Source of the DNA: Euphorbia lathyris
Taxonomy: Eukaryota > Streptophyta > Magnoliopsida > Malpighiales > Euphorbiaceae
Assembly: GCF_963576675.1 (NCBI RefSeq)
Contig: NC_088918.1
Location: forward strand, 31,033,501 to 31,097,500
Direction of reading: 5' to 3'
DNA: 64,000 nucleotides
This document shows positions 34,842-44,129 of this stretch, in pieces. How positions within the stretch are numbered: position 1 is the stretch's first letter; every line of letters begins with the position of its first letter. The notes under the pieces are model-generated. The model was not told the origin of the DNA. It was given only the letters and a program-made list of their open reading frames with translations, and did not search any database. Both the position numbers and the translations under genes were made by a program.

Positions 34842-35888
34842 ATGGACTTTGTCCTAGGATTACCCAGAACTCAGAGGGGCATGGATTCCATCTTTGTCAT
34901 GGTTGATCGGTTTTCAAAGATGGCTCACTTCATACCATGTCGCAAGACTAATGATGCCTCAACGACTGCTAAGCTATTCTTCAAAGAAATTGTCAGGCTA
35001 CATGGCGTACCTAAGAGCATTGTCTCGGATCGTGATACGAAGTTCCTCAGTCACTTCTGGCGGACATTGTGGGCTTTGTTCGATACGTCTCTGAAGTTTA
35101 GTACCACCGCCCACCCTCAAACAGACGGACAGATAGAAGTGGTCAATAGAACCTTGGGAAACTTATTGCGCAGCAAGTGTAAGGATAAGCCCAGGATGTG
35201 GGATGTGGTTCTAGCCCAAGCTGAGTTCGCCTACAACGGCTCTGTACATTCGGGCACCGGGAGATCTCCATTTGAGGTGGTATACACAAAGACCCCGAAT
35301 CACGTCCTTGATATAGCCCATCTCCCTAAAGGAAACGTGACTGCCAACCAGCTGGCCAAGGATTATGTACAGATGCACCAAGAGGTGAGAGAGACTCTTG
35401 AGGAGAGAAATCAGAAATTAAAGGCTAAGGCGGATGAGCACCGCAGGGACCTACAGTTTGAAGTCGGGGATGAGGTTATGGTATACTTGGGCAAAGAGAG
35501 ACTCGCCAACGCCGCAAGTAGCAAGCTTCGGCCTAGGAAATACGGGCCATATAAGATCACCAAGAAGGTCAACGCCAATGCCTATCATATAGCATTGCTG
35601 AACTGGCTTGGTAAAATCTCACCAGCATTCAACATCCGTGACCTTAGCCCATGGAAGCCGGATGGTCCTTTGGAGTTCAAACAGGGCGAATCGGTGCCGA
35701 GTTCTTCTAAAGAAGGAGAGAATGATGCGGACATCCTAACTGAGATCACTGATCTCAGGCGTTCGGGCGAATCCCCAGATATCAGACCCACGGAGGTTAT
35801 ACCTAGGAGGGCGGATCCCCAAGCAAGTTGGGCGAATCTAGGCATACGCAAGGAGGCGTATCAACATCTACCCTGCGCGGATCTCTAG
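34842..35888 (+). pseudogene. Gypsy element 2 integrase core and C-terminus
   Basis: 348 open codons: [17 protein letters not shown] (first Asp region), [12 protein letters not shown] (second Asp) and [13 protein letters not shown] (Glu). A GPY/F-like region follows ([19 protein letters not shown]) and then [13 protein letters not shown]. The frame crosses the polypurine tract into the LTR. It continues the previous frame after the nonsense codon. Confidence 0.9.
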
Positions 35889-36226
35889 GGTTACTTCCTC
35901 CCAAAGTAATTCACCAACAACCCTGACATTCCGTACCTGTACCAATGTACTGTTGTCGGGGCGTATCACCTATTTTACCCTTTTAGGGATCGCCTTATTG
36001 TAACCCTAGTAGGGGTAATCCTAGTCTTTTGTTACCATTAAGGGGAAGTATTTAAATCCTCATTTTGTAAGAATGACGACAACTTTTATCAATCAAATTC
36101 ATTCTCTTTGAGAGCTTAAGGTTATTACATTGTTTATTGGGATTCACTTCTTCTAGTTTAGCTAGAGAAGAACATCTTTGTTGGTTTACGATTAAAACCT
36201 TCATTTATCGCTTTCAATCTGTATCA
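35723..36226 (+). repeat. Gypsy element 2, 3' LTR
   Basis: 504 bp. It differs from the 5' LTR by about nine substitutions and a 5-bp deletion near 35823. The deletion shifts the pol tail frame and lengthens it to 35888. Preceded by the polypurine tract AAAGAAGGAGAGAA. Confidence 0.93.
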
Positions 36227-37119
36227 AAATGTTGATTTGGTTAACCAATTACCAGTTTTTTTTTTTTTTTTTTTGTTGAATAAAGTAAAGAAACATGATT
36301 TCAACCAAAATGTCAAGGTTTATTATAATTAGGATGATATCTGAACTCATATAGTAGAATGATTTTATACGATATATAATTGGAAAAGCCATACAAAATA
36401 AATAGGAACCTCAAAGGGGAAATTGAATACGACAACATGTATATTAGGATGTACTGTAGTTTGAATAAATTAGACTGACTGCACTCCAAAATGACTTGTA
36501 GAATCTGCAAAAAAAATATTATTCCACTGTATTACTCCATTACTTTAATAATTAAAGTTTGAAGGTTTTTTTTTTTTTTTCATATTAGAATCATGTTTGA
36601 ATGTTTGGTAACACCAATAATTAAAGTTTTGAAGCTTCATATTTTAAAATGGGGAAAGAATGTCGAAAATAAATGTGATTGAATTTATCTTTTTACTTTT
36701 ATTTATTTATAAATAACATTCATGTGATACACTATTGTATCATCTTCTTAAATTGAACTCACTAGATGTCTCTCTGTAGAATGTAAGATCTCCATTGTCA
36801 TACTAATTATATCTCTCAACCTAGAAATACAAATGAAAATCAGCATTGTTTTAAAATATTTTATTTTTTTATAATTGATATAATCCAATCCTTTTAAACA
36901 ATATTAATTGATTAATTAATTTGTTCATGGTTGATCAAATAATTTTTAAGACCGACAGATCTAAACAGAACTCCAATAAACAAGCTGCTTCATATTTTAA
37001 AGGTGGAAAAAATGGTTGAAATTGTGCTTCAAATTGTGGTTGAAATAAATTTGCTTGACATTGACATTGTCATTTTATTGTAGGGTACTATATTTCTATT
37101 GTTTTTTATTGTTTTCGAG

Positions 37120-37362
37120 TAAGTACCAATTTAAGCTCCACAAATAAAATAACACCAATATAGGTTTAACGTTTAAAAAAAAAAAGTATCAATTTAGACC
37201 TGGATAACGGAACTCATATTACTACGTTAAGAGAAATCAGAACTTAACGAAGTAATATAAATGACGTATCACTTTCCGTTATCCATGTCCAAACTGGAGC
37301 TTTTTTTAAACGTTAAACTTATATTAATGTTATTTTGTATGTGAAACTAAATTGATACTTTA
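37120..37362. mobile_element. Foldback MITE in the AADC copy 2 promoter
   Basis: A 243-bp element that is almost wholly an inverted repeat. The left arm (AAGTACCAATTTAAGCTCCA ... GGATAACGGAA) pairs with the right arm read backwards (AAAGTATCAATTTAG ... GGATAACGGAA). Inner arms ATTACTACGTTAAG and CTTAACGAAGTAAT complete the fold. It ends 249 bp before the ATG and is absent from the copy-1 promoter. A TA or TAA target duplication is possible but not provable. Confidence 0.85.
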
Positions 37363-37506
37363 GGTTATTTTGGTACCTTATGGCTTATAAATAATATTCA
37401 TATTTGGTAGTAATAACTAGATAGATACCCATAACTGTTTTCTGCAAAAGGGAAAAGAATGTTGAAATAAACGTGCTTGAATTCATCATTTCACTTGTTT
37501 TATTTA

Positions 37507-37516
37507 TTTATAAATA
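37507..37516 (+). promoter_or_regulatory. Putative TATA box of AADC copy 2
   Basis: TTTATAAATA lies 96 bp upstream of the ATG, at the same distance as in copy 1. Confidence 0.5.
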
Positions 37517-37611
37517 AGCTCCATTCTTAAGACTCTATTGTATCATCTTCTTAATTGGAACTCTATTGTATCATCTTTGCTGAATAGTATCTTTCTTTTC
37601 TTCCTGAAATA

Positions 37612-39069
37612 ATGGGTAGCCTCTCTACAACTACAAACTCCTTCATCCCCTTAGACCCTAACACCTTGTGTGATGAATCCAAATTGGTTATTGATTTCAT
37701 TGCTGACTATTATAACAACATTGAAAATTATCCAGTTCAAAGCCAAGTTCAACCTGGATATCTCTCTTCTAAAATCCCTTTATCTGCACCATATCTTCCT
37801 GAGTCAATTGAACATATCCTCAAAGATGTCAGTGATTCTATAATTCCAGGCCTCACTCACTGGCAGAGCCCTAACTTTTTTGGCTACTTTCCAGCAAGTG
37901 CTAGCAATGCTGGTTTTCTCGGAGAGATGCTTTGTTCAGGCCTCAATGTTGTTGGATTCAACTGGATTTCATCTCCAGCAGCAACCGAGCTCGAATCACG
38001 TCTCATGGATTGGATGGCAGATTTGTTAAAGCTTCCGTCTTCGTTTTTATTTTCCGGAAATGGAGGTGGTGTCCTCCATGGAACTACATGTGAGGCTGTA
38101 GTCTGTACTCTTGCTGCAGCTAGAGACAGGGCTTTACAAATGTTCGGATGGGATCATATCACTAAATTGGTAGTTTACACTTCTGATCAAACACATTCTA
38201 CCATTCATAAGGGAGCTAAATTAGTAGGCATTCCATCCTGCAACATTCGTGCACTTTCTACTTCGGTTTCTAATGGATTTTCCTTGTCTCCGCAAACACT
38301 GGAGGAAGCAATTGAAAAAGATATGGCCTCAGGATTCCTGCCTTTATATCTCTGCGGAACTATTGGAACTACTGCTTGTGGAGCAGTCGATCCGATTAAA
38401 GAATTGGGGAAAATCGCTAACAAGCACAACATATGGTTCCACATTGATGCAGCTTATGCAGGAAATGCTTGCATATGTCCTGAATTCAGGCATTATTTGG
38501 ATGGAGTTGAATTTGCAGATTCTATAAGCATGAATCTACATAAATGGTTCCTTACTAACTTGACTTGTTGTTGTCTCTGGATTAAGCAACCTCGTTTGTT
38601 GATTGAATCATTATCGACTAGCCCTGAATACCTGAGGAATTCTGCAACCGAATCAAATAAAGTCATAGATTACAAAGATTGGCAACTTTCACTGAGCAGA
38701 CGATTCCTTGCTTTAAAGGTATGGGTTGTGATACGTAGACATGGAGTGGTGAACCTCATGCACCATATACGCAGCGATGTGATGTTGGCTAAGCGATTAG
38801 AATCATTGGTGAAGAATGACAAGAGGTTTGAGATTGTGGTGCCAAGAAAGTTTGCCTTGGTTTGCTTCAGGTTGAAACTCAAAACTAATGATTTGAACCG
38901 GGAATTATTGGCAGAACTAAATAAGAGCGGACGAGCTTTCGTGACTCATGGAATGGTGGAAGGAATGTATTTCATACGCTGCTGTATCGGATCAACCTTG
39001 ACTGAGGAGAAGCATGTGGATGAATTGTGGAATCTCATTCAAGAAAAGACGGATATGCTCACTTATTAA
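37612..39069 (+). CDS. TYDC: Aromatic amino acid decarboxylase (tyrosine/DOPA decarboxylase type), intact
   Basis: 485 codons without introns, the usual architecture and length (480-530 aa) of plant TYDC/TDC. It is a cytosolic-type group II PLP decarboxylase predicted to turn tyrosine or DOPA into tyramine or dopamine plus CO2. Visible features: [17 protein letters not shown] (substrate-binding N-terminal part), TSDQTHS with His195 (stacks on PLP), HIDAAYAG with Asp279, and NLHKW with the PLP lysine Lys311. Tyr340 lies on the catalytic loop (PEYLRN, 29 residues after the lysine, like Tyr348 of Catharanthus TDC). Ser362 is at the position equivalent to TDC Gly370, where Ser goes with phenolic substrates. 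The start is the first ATG, in the same context as copy 1 (AATAATGGGTAGC). No signal peptide is seen. It is the only intact member of the local array. Strict substrate choice is inference. Confidence 0.94.
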   Translation: MGSLSTTTNSFIPLDPNTLCDESKLVIDFIADYYNNIENYPVQSQVQPGYLSSKIPLSAPYLPESIEHILKDVSDSIIPGLTHWQSPNFFGYFPASASNAGFLGEMLCSGLNVVGFNWISSPAATELESRLMDWMADLLKLPSSFLFSGNGGGVLHGTTCEAVVCTLAAARDRALQMFGWDHITKLVVYTSDQTHSTIHKGAKLVGIPSCNIRALSTSVSNGFSLSPQTLEEAIEKDMASGFLPLYLCGTIGTTACGAVDPIKELGKIANKHNIWFHIDAAYAGNACICPEFRHYLDGVEFADSISMNLHKWFLTNLTCCCLWIKQPRLLIESLSTSPEYLRNSATESNKVIDYKDWQLSLSRRFLALKVWVVIRRHGVVNLMHHIRSDVMLAKRLESLVKNDKRFEIVVPRKFALVCFRLKLKTNDLNRELLAELNKSGRAFVTHGMVEGMYFIRCCIGSTLTEEKHVDELWNLIQEKTDMLTY

Positions 39070-40476
39070 TTGTTTTTTTCCGTCAGATCTACATCTATTA
39101 GCTATACTTCTTTCATGTTTACTGTTTTCATTCTTAGATAGAGCGGAAAAGGTTCGTCTTGTCAGTAGATCCATACATATATGTCGTTGTATGCAAATAA
39201 AGGATTTAGATGAATATGGGAAAGAGTCTAAATGATGAAGAATGAATATCGTTTTTTCAATTTAGGAGAATGATATAGTTTATGTATTTGTTATTTTATT
39301 TGTAACTTCTATGTTTTTTTCTTGGTCTTTGTAATCTTTTTTTTTTCTATATGGGTGCGGAGTTTTTTCCTTCTAATTTACTTATTGTATGTATTGTTTC
39401 TTCTAAAAAATGATTGTAATATTTTCATAAAAAATTGATTGTAATATTTTTAACATTTTCAGAGTACTATGCCTATATATATAACCTCAATATATAGTCA
39501 ATTTAACTCTAAAATAAATTTTAACTTGGATGTGAGTCAAAATTATGATTATAATGTTACTTATAGGCTTATAGCTAAAATTATTAGCTAGGAGAATAAA
39601 TTCAAAGCTAAATTATATTAATAGCCATGGATTTAGTATATTTTTGTAGCTATTAGTTATTTTTTACATGGACATTTATATTTCATAGAAATATAATATT
39701 TTAACTATAACAAATATATTGTAACTAATTTACAAACCTCAAGTGCTACATGTAGATACCCATTTTTTAGGATTAATTATGGTAAATTTTATAATTATTA
39801 CATAATCAGGATTAGTTATGATTCGAATTACAATTTCTTTTTTCTTTTTTTTTTTTTTGAAGAACGAATTATAATTTCTTAATTAGATTTTGTTCTAACC
39901 GATTAATATCTTTAACTTTAGCCATTTCTTATTTACATTTAGAAATATTTTATAATCTAAATCAAAGATATAAATTAGGTCAGTTTTTTAAGTTGACTAA
40001 TAAATTACTTTAAATATGATTCTTATTTATATATTACATTCTTAATAAGATTTCTTTCTAAATATTTCCAACTAAACAAATTGAGGAGCAACTAAGAGAA
40101 TTTCATTATTCATGAAATAGGAATTGCAATTAATATTTAACATTTTCTTTACATTGGGAAAATACATTACATATTACTATATTGGAAAATAAAATGTCGC
40201 TAACCCTGAAGGATCAGCTTTTTTATGTCGAAGGATTGGAAGTCCTCACTCAAAATGTTAAGATGGGTGAATGTCTTCTTTGAAATTCTAAACCGCAGGG
40301 TTGAAGGCCACATTCAACTCGTAAACTTATTTATAAAACTATGGACTTATGTCCCTACAACGATGAGTTACACATAATGATAATCCAACCTATAAAATGG
40401 AGATCCTAAAAATATGATGTAATATGGAATAGATCATGCACATTGAAGCATGAATTCCTGAAACGGCATCAGGTTG
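39070..40476. other. 3' flank of AADC copy 2
   Basis: No gene. 39070-39410 is unique to this copy. From about 39420 it aligns with the flanks of copies 1 and 3 (AGCCATGGATTTAGTA, TTGTAGCTATTAGTTATTTT, AATATTTCCA...GAGGAGCAA). Similarity to the copy-3 flank reaches about 40210. Confidence 0.55.
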
Positions 40477-40600
40477 CACTACTAGAAAATGTCTAATTAC
40501 TGACGGAAGTTTTTGACGGATATTATTCTGTCAGTAAAATTTGACGGAATTCCGTCAGTATATCTTCCATCAATAAGGTTGATGGGGTTTCTGACAGAAT
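40477..40600 (+). mobile_element. End fragment of a CACTA-type transposon
   Basis: Starts CACTACTAGAAAA, the typical CACTA terminus. Subterminal TGACGGA/TCCGTCA words follow in both orientations, including a perfect 16-bp palindrome TGACGGAATTCCGTCA (40542-40557). The other end was not found and no transposase is present. Confidence 0.55.
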
Positions 40601-40984
40601 AGAAACTCTTTATGAGTTACGTACTCGATTTAGAGTGAAGTACCTAGCTACAAGAGTTCTTCTTATAGACTCACCTATGGATGTGGAAGTGGGAGTGGGG
40701 TCGCTTCCTATGAACCGTGGGCAACAATTATAGAGCGTTCAGTATATTTGGATAGAAGTGCATGACCATAAAAGCACTAGCTTTTTTAAACTACACTCTA
40801 AAAAGATTTGGTGTTGTATGATGATAGATATATAGAATTCAAGACTACGTGTCACTCTTGTATAATCTAAGTTATAATCACTATGCAAAGGGTCAAGGTT
40901 AAAGATACCTTTATTTATGCTCGATCTTACGTTTTTGAATGACAACTTAATAAAACGTTTTTAAAAATTTAAGTGGGAGATTAT
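40601..40984. other. Probable 3' end region of a truncated Copia element
   Basis: No readable domain. It leads directly into AAGTGGGAGAT, a Copia-type polypurine tract at about 40971-40981, so it is probably the untranslated or decayed end of that element. Confidence 0.35.
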
Positions 40985-41594
40985 TGGGATTGACCAAATA
41001 TTATGAATTTGTAAAAATGGGTCATGTGTTTTAAATGTAAAGTATCCCTTTGGAATATGAGAAGAGTTACAAGAAACATATCACTTGTTACATGTGTTTA
41101 TAGTTGGATTGATGTGGTGTGCACTTTTATATTTTTTCGAGAAATTTTATTTAAATATTTTAGTAATTTAATTAAATAAGTTTTATACTGTAATAGTTCT
41201 CTTAATCAATTTTTTAAAACGTTTGAAAGAGTCTTCAAGTGACCCTGATTTTTCTCTCCGTAACTCCCTCATTAATTACTCCTAATCAGTTTTTTAAAAC
41301 GTTTAAAAGAGTCTTCAACTAACCCTAGATTTTCTTCCTATAAATCCCCCACTAATTAATATCTTGCACGTTATGTTCTTCTCTCTTAATACAAGAAACA
41401 AAAAGTTGCAAAGGTCATATTCTTCTTCCAAAAAATAAACAAAGAAATTCTGAATCTATTTTACCTTAGAGGCGATCGACTGAAAGCATGTTTCCATAAT
41501 CTGGAGATAGTACCGGGAATATCTTAAAAGAGAGTGACATCGTCCGTAACTCAACCCATATTTTATTTACTTCGATATTTTTATTTTTCCAACA
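40985..41594 (+). repeat. Copia-type LTR (610 bp), rest of element truncated
   Basis: Preceded by the polypurine tract AAGTGGGAGAT. It begins TGGGATTGACCAAAT and ends TTTTTCCAACA, giving TTGGGA/TCCAACA-like inverted ends. An internal 45-bp segment (TTTTTTAAAACGTTTRAAAG AGTCTTCAA) occurs twice (about 41211 and 41290). No partner LTR is in the window, so only the 3' end of the element is left. Confidence 0.6.
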
Positions 41595-41817
41595 TTCGGA
41601 TTTTAACTATGATAAAAAATATTGTAGCTAATTTACAATTTAACTTAAATTGATACATGTAGATATCCATTTTTTTTAATAAAAGGCTGGGATAAAAGAG
41701 GAAAGCTTGGACATCCCAGCTAGGCTGGCACCCCCAAGACAGACCTCAAAACCCAAAATGAATAAATAAATTAAGAGTTCATACAGGAGAGGAGCAAAAG
41801 AAAAGCAAAAAACAAGA

Positions 41818-42498
41818 TCAAGAGAGTCTAAAATGTGGAAAGTTACAGATATCTTCCATAATGAAGTCATGACAGAAACTAGGAGCGGAATTCCACCATT
41901 TAATACCCGTGGACAGAGCCCCGAACTTGGCCAGTGCGTCTGCAGCCCGGTTTCCTTCCCTGAAAATATGAGTAACCGCAATTTCCATGGTGGAACATTG
42001 AAAGAGGCATTTCAACCATCTGATACGGGCTTGCCAGGGAACATCAGAACTCCGGTTTAGAAGCAAGTTTACCACATTCGCCGAATCCGATTCAATCCAT
42101 AGGTGAGTCCAACCGTTCTCCCAGGCGAAATCAACAGCAAAAATGATCGCTTGCAGCTCAACAATAAATGCATCAGCAGCGTCGATGTGACATGCGAACC
42201 AACCACGGGCTAGGCCTCGATAATTTCTGAAGACGCCACCAGCGCCGGCCGCTCTATACTCTAAGGCGGAACCGTCTGTATTGACCTTCAGCCAGCTCTG
42301 CAACGGCGGGAGCCAGCGGACACAGATGATGTTTGGGGCCGGCGGAGGGCGCGGGGGGATGCAAAGGGATTGAAGAATTCGACTGTCCACAAGGCTATAG
42401 CAGAATGTTGTGATATTCTCTGATGCAGACCTTAAGACGGGTACTGTAAATTTGAATTGAAGGGAGTTCTGAGTCAAAGGTTGCACAATTGCGTGCAC
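41818..42498 (-). pseudogene. LINE A RNase H domain
   Basis: 226 open codons. All RNase H acidic positions are visible: VNTDGSALEYR (Asp), IVELQAIIFAV (Glu), WIESDSANVV (Asp) and FREGNRAADALAKFG at the end. It is separated from the zf-RVT frame by one stop near 42503. Confidence 0.88.
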
Positions 42499-42508
42499 GC
42501 CAGATTAG

Positions 42509-43372
42509 TCATAGATAGCTTATTACCGCGGTTTGCCAAAGGTGTCGGACCTGATTACCAAAACGAAAGCTCATGAGTTTTGTAAAAAAATCAAGGAAGT
42601 TACCTGAGAAGTTGATGATCACCCCAAAGTTTTCCTCAAGATAATGCCACAACATCTTGGAGAAAGAGCAGTACATGAACAGATGTACTATGGTTTTCGA
42701 ATCAGCTATGCACAGAGTACATCTAGAGACCATAATAATTCCCCTTTTCTGCAGATTGTCATGCGTAGCAAGCCGGTTATGCATAATTCTCCAACAGGTG
42801 AAAGAACGAGAGGGAGGTATCTGCTTTCCCCATATAAAACGATACCATGGGTTCGGAGGCCTATATGAGTGCAGCTGCTTGTAGTAGCCTTTCACTGTGA
42901 ATTTTCCGAATTTAGCAGGCTCCCAGATGAAAATATCCGAATCATTCCAAACCCTCTCCACCACCCTGATCTGGTCTTCTATGTTGTGAGGTAAGTCATT
43001 AATGTTCACCCAGTAATTACCTCCAAGGAACTCTTCGACCGAGTCCACTAAGGTTCTCTGCGCAGCAGGCCCCATCCCTAGTTGATCCGCAATCGATGGC
43101 TTAATCCAAAGACCTGTCCAGAACTTTAGAGTTGAGTATCTACCGATCCACGATCTGGTATGATCTTCAAGCATTTTGAAGGTTGGCTTACACGAGGGCC
43201 AAATTGAGGACGAGTTGATGTGAACCCGCGGGCGACCAGAGGGAGAGAGAAAGCGCTCCTTGAAGAGATTAGGAGCAAACGAGTTGCCCTGTATTAGTTC
43301 CCAGGCCAATTTCCCGAGGAGAGCCGCATTAAAGCTCCCTAACTCCTTGATAGCAAGCCCGCCCTCTTCCAT
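42509..43372 (-). pseudogene. LINE A RT connection and zf-RVT region
   Basis: 287 open codons: MEEGGLAIKELGSFNAALLG, WELIQGNSFAPNLFKERF, KFWTGLWIKPSIADQLG, KQIPPSRSFTCWRIMHNRLA and a C..C.......VHLF..C zinc-binding block. No RT active site remains because of the 5' truncation. Confidence 0.85.
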
Positions 43373-43405
43373 ACTGCTGCAGCAAACCTGCCAAGAAACA
43401 GTTAC

Positions 43406-43984
43406 AAGTTTTTAAAGTTTTTTAAAATAATAAACCGTGTTTAAAATACCAATGGATTTGGGAATTACATATGAATATGCGATTTCATCTCCGATCTAAC
43501 TTATCGAGAAATTGTATTTACCAATTTATTATGTTATAATATATTTTGGTATGATTACTGAAGTATATTTTTAAAAGGTTTACGAGAATTAAAATATAAT
43601 TCAAGATGCATTATAAATTATATTCGAGGTAAATTTTATATATTATTACATAATCAATATTCGTTATGGTCCGATTTATAATTCGTTAATTAATTAGATT
43701 CCGTTCTACTCAGTTGATATCTTTAACTCTAACCATTTCCTTTTTACATTTAAAAATATTTTATAATTTGAATGAAAGTTACACTACAAGAATTTCATTC
43801 TGTAACGGTCAAATGTAATGATGATACCTCTAATACCCTCGGTAAATTTTTTTTCTACATGTGTAAAAAAACTACTCTCATTAAAAGCTATATTACTAAC
43901 AACCATAAATAAAAGTTATTGTTATTGATATAGGTTACTCTCGTTATTGATATACCATTTATTAACTATAAAAAAATAGCCTTG
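43406..43984. other. Orphan copy of the AADC 3' flank with a CACTA-like end
   Basis: 43406-43760 aligns with the region about 640 to 1300 bp downstream of copies 1 and 3 (ATATGCGATTTCATC, GAGGTAAATTTTATAT, ATTACATAATCAA). Its left half is at 41595-41669, beyond LINE A. No AADC coding sequence is attached. CACTACAAGAA at 43782 may be a CACTA terminus. Confidence 0.55.
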
Positions 43985-44129
43985 TTTTTTTTTTGGATTA
44001 GAAATGAGGAGGCGGGAGGAACGGCACAGGACATCCCAGCTAGGCTGGCACCCCCTGAAAACCGCTACCCGAAACCCAATATTATTAAAATGAAAAGGAA
44101 AACAAATAAATACAACCAGATAACCAAAG

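Larger units (their letters stand above)
30608..36226 (+). mobile_element. Gypsy element 2 (Ty3/Gypsy), complete but with nonsense mutations, TSD aaatg
   Basis: A 5.62-kb element on the plus strand, the same family as element 1. LTRs are 30608-31116 and 35723-36226, about 2% apart. The 5-bp duplication aaatg lies at 30603-30607 and 36227-36231. The primer site has two mismatches to tRNA-iMet. Two nonsense mutations are in gag and one is in integrase. Pol from the gag C-terminus to the integrase start is one open frame of 950 codons. Confidence 0.95.
30430..36274 (+). mobile_element. Au-like SINE, split by Gypsy element 2
   Basis: 30430-30607 starts AAGGGCGGCCCGGTGCAC and contains GTCCGGGGAAG, ACAAGGGTATATTG and GACTCGAACCCGTGACC (Pol III B-box-like at 30551-30561). 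These are hallmarks of the plant Au SINE family as I know it. The Gypsy element sits in its 3' part. After the element, 36232-36255 continues and a 19-T tail follows (36256-36274), consistent with the T-tail of Au SINEs. The 3' part is poorly conserved, so the exact end is an inference. Confidence 0.7.
36275..37611 (+). promoter_or_regulatory. Upstream region of AADC copy 2
   Basis: No gene. It contains a block related to the copy-1 promoter (36436-36620: ACAACATGTATATTAGGATG, AAATGACTTG, TCTGCA), a second T-run (36567-36580), a foldback MITE (37120-37362) and a proximal segment shared with copy 1 (GAAATAAACGTGCTTGAATT; TATAAATA). Confidence 0.6.
41670..43405 (-). mobile_element. 5'-truncated LINE A
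   Basis: On the minus strand: zf-RVT part, RNase H, a short 3' UTR with the TCCCAGCTAGGCTGGCACCC motif (41717-41736) and an A-tail (T-run 41670-41677). The 5' end lies in the RT connection region near 43405. It is inserted in an orphan copy of the AADC 3' flank, which continues on both sides. Confidence 0.88.

Noticed and set aside
36567..36580. T-run upstream of AADC copy 2 as another SINE tail
   Set aside because: No SINE body precedes it. The run is in the promoter block shared with copy 1.
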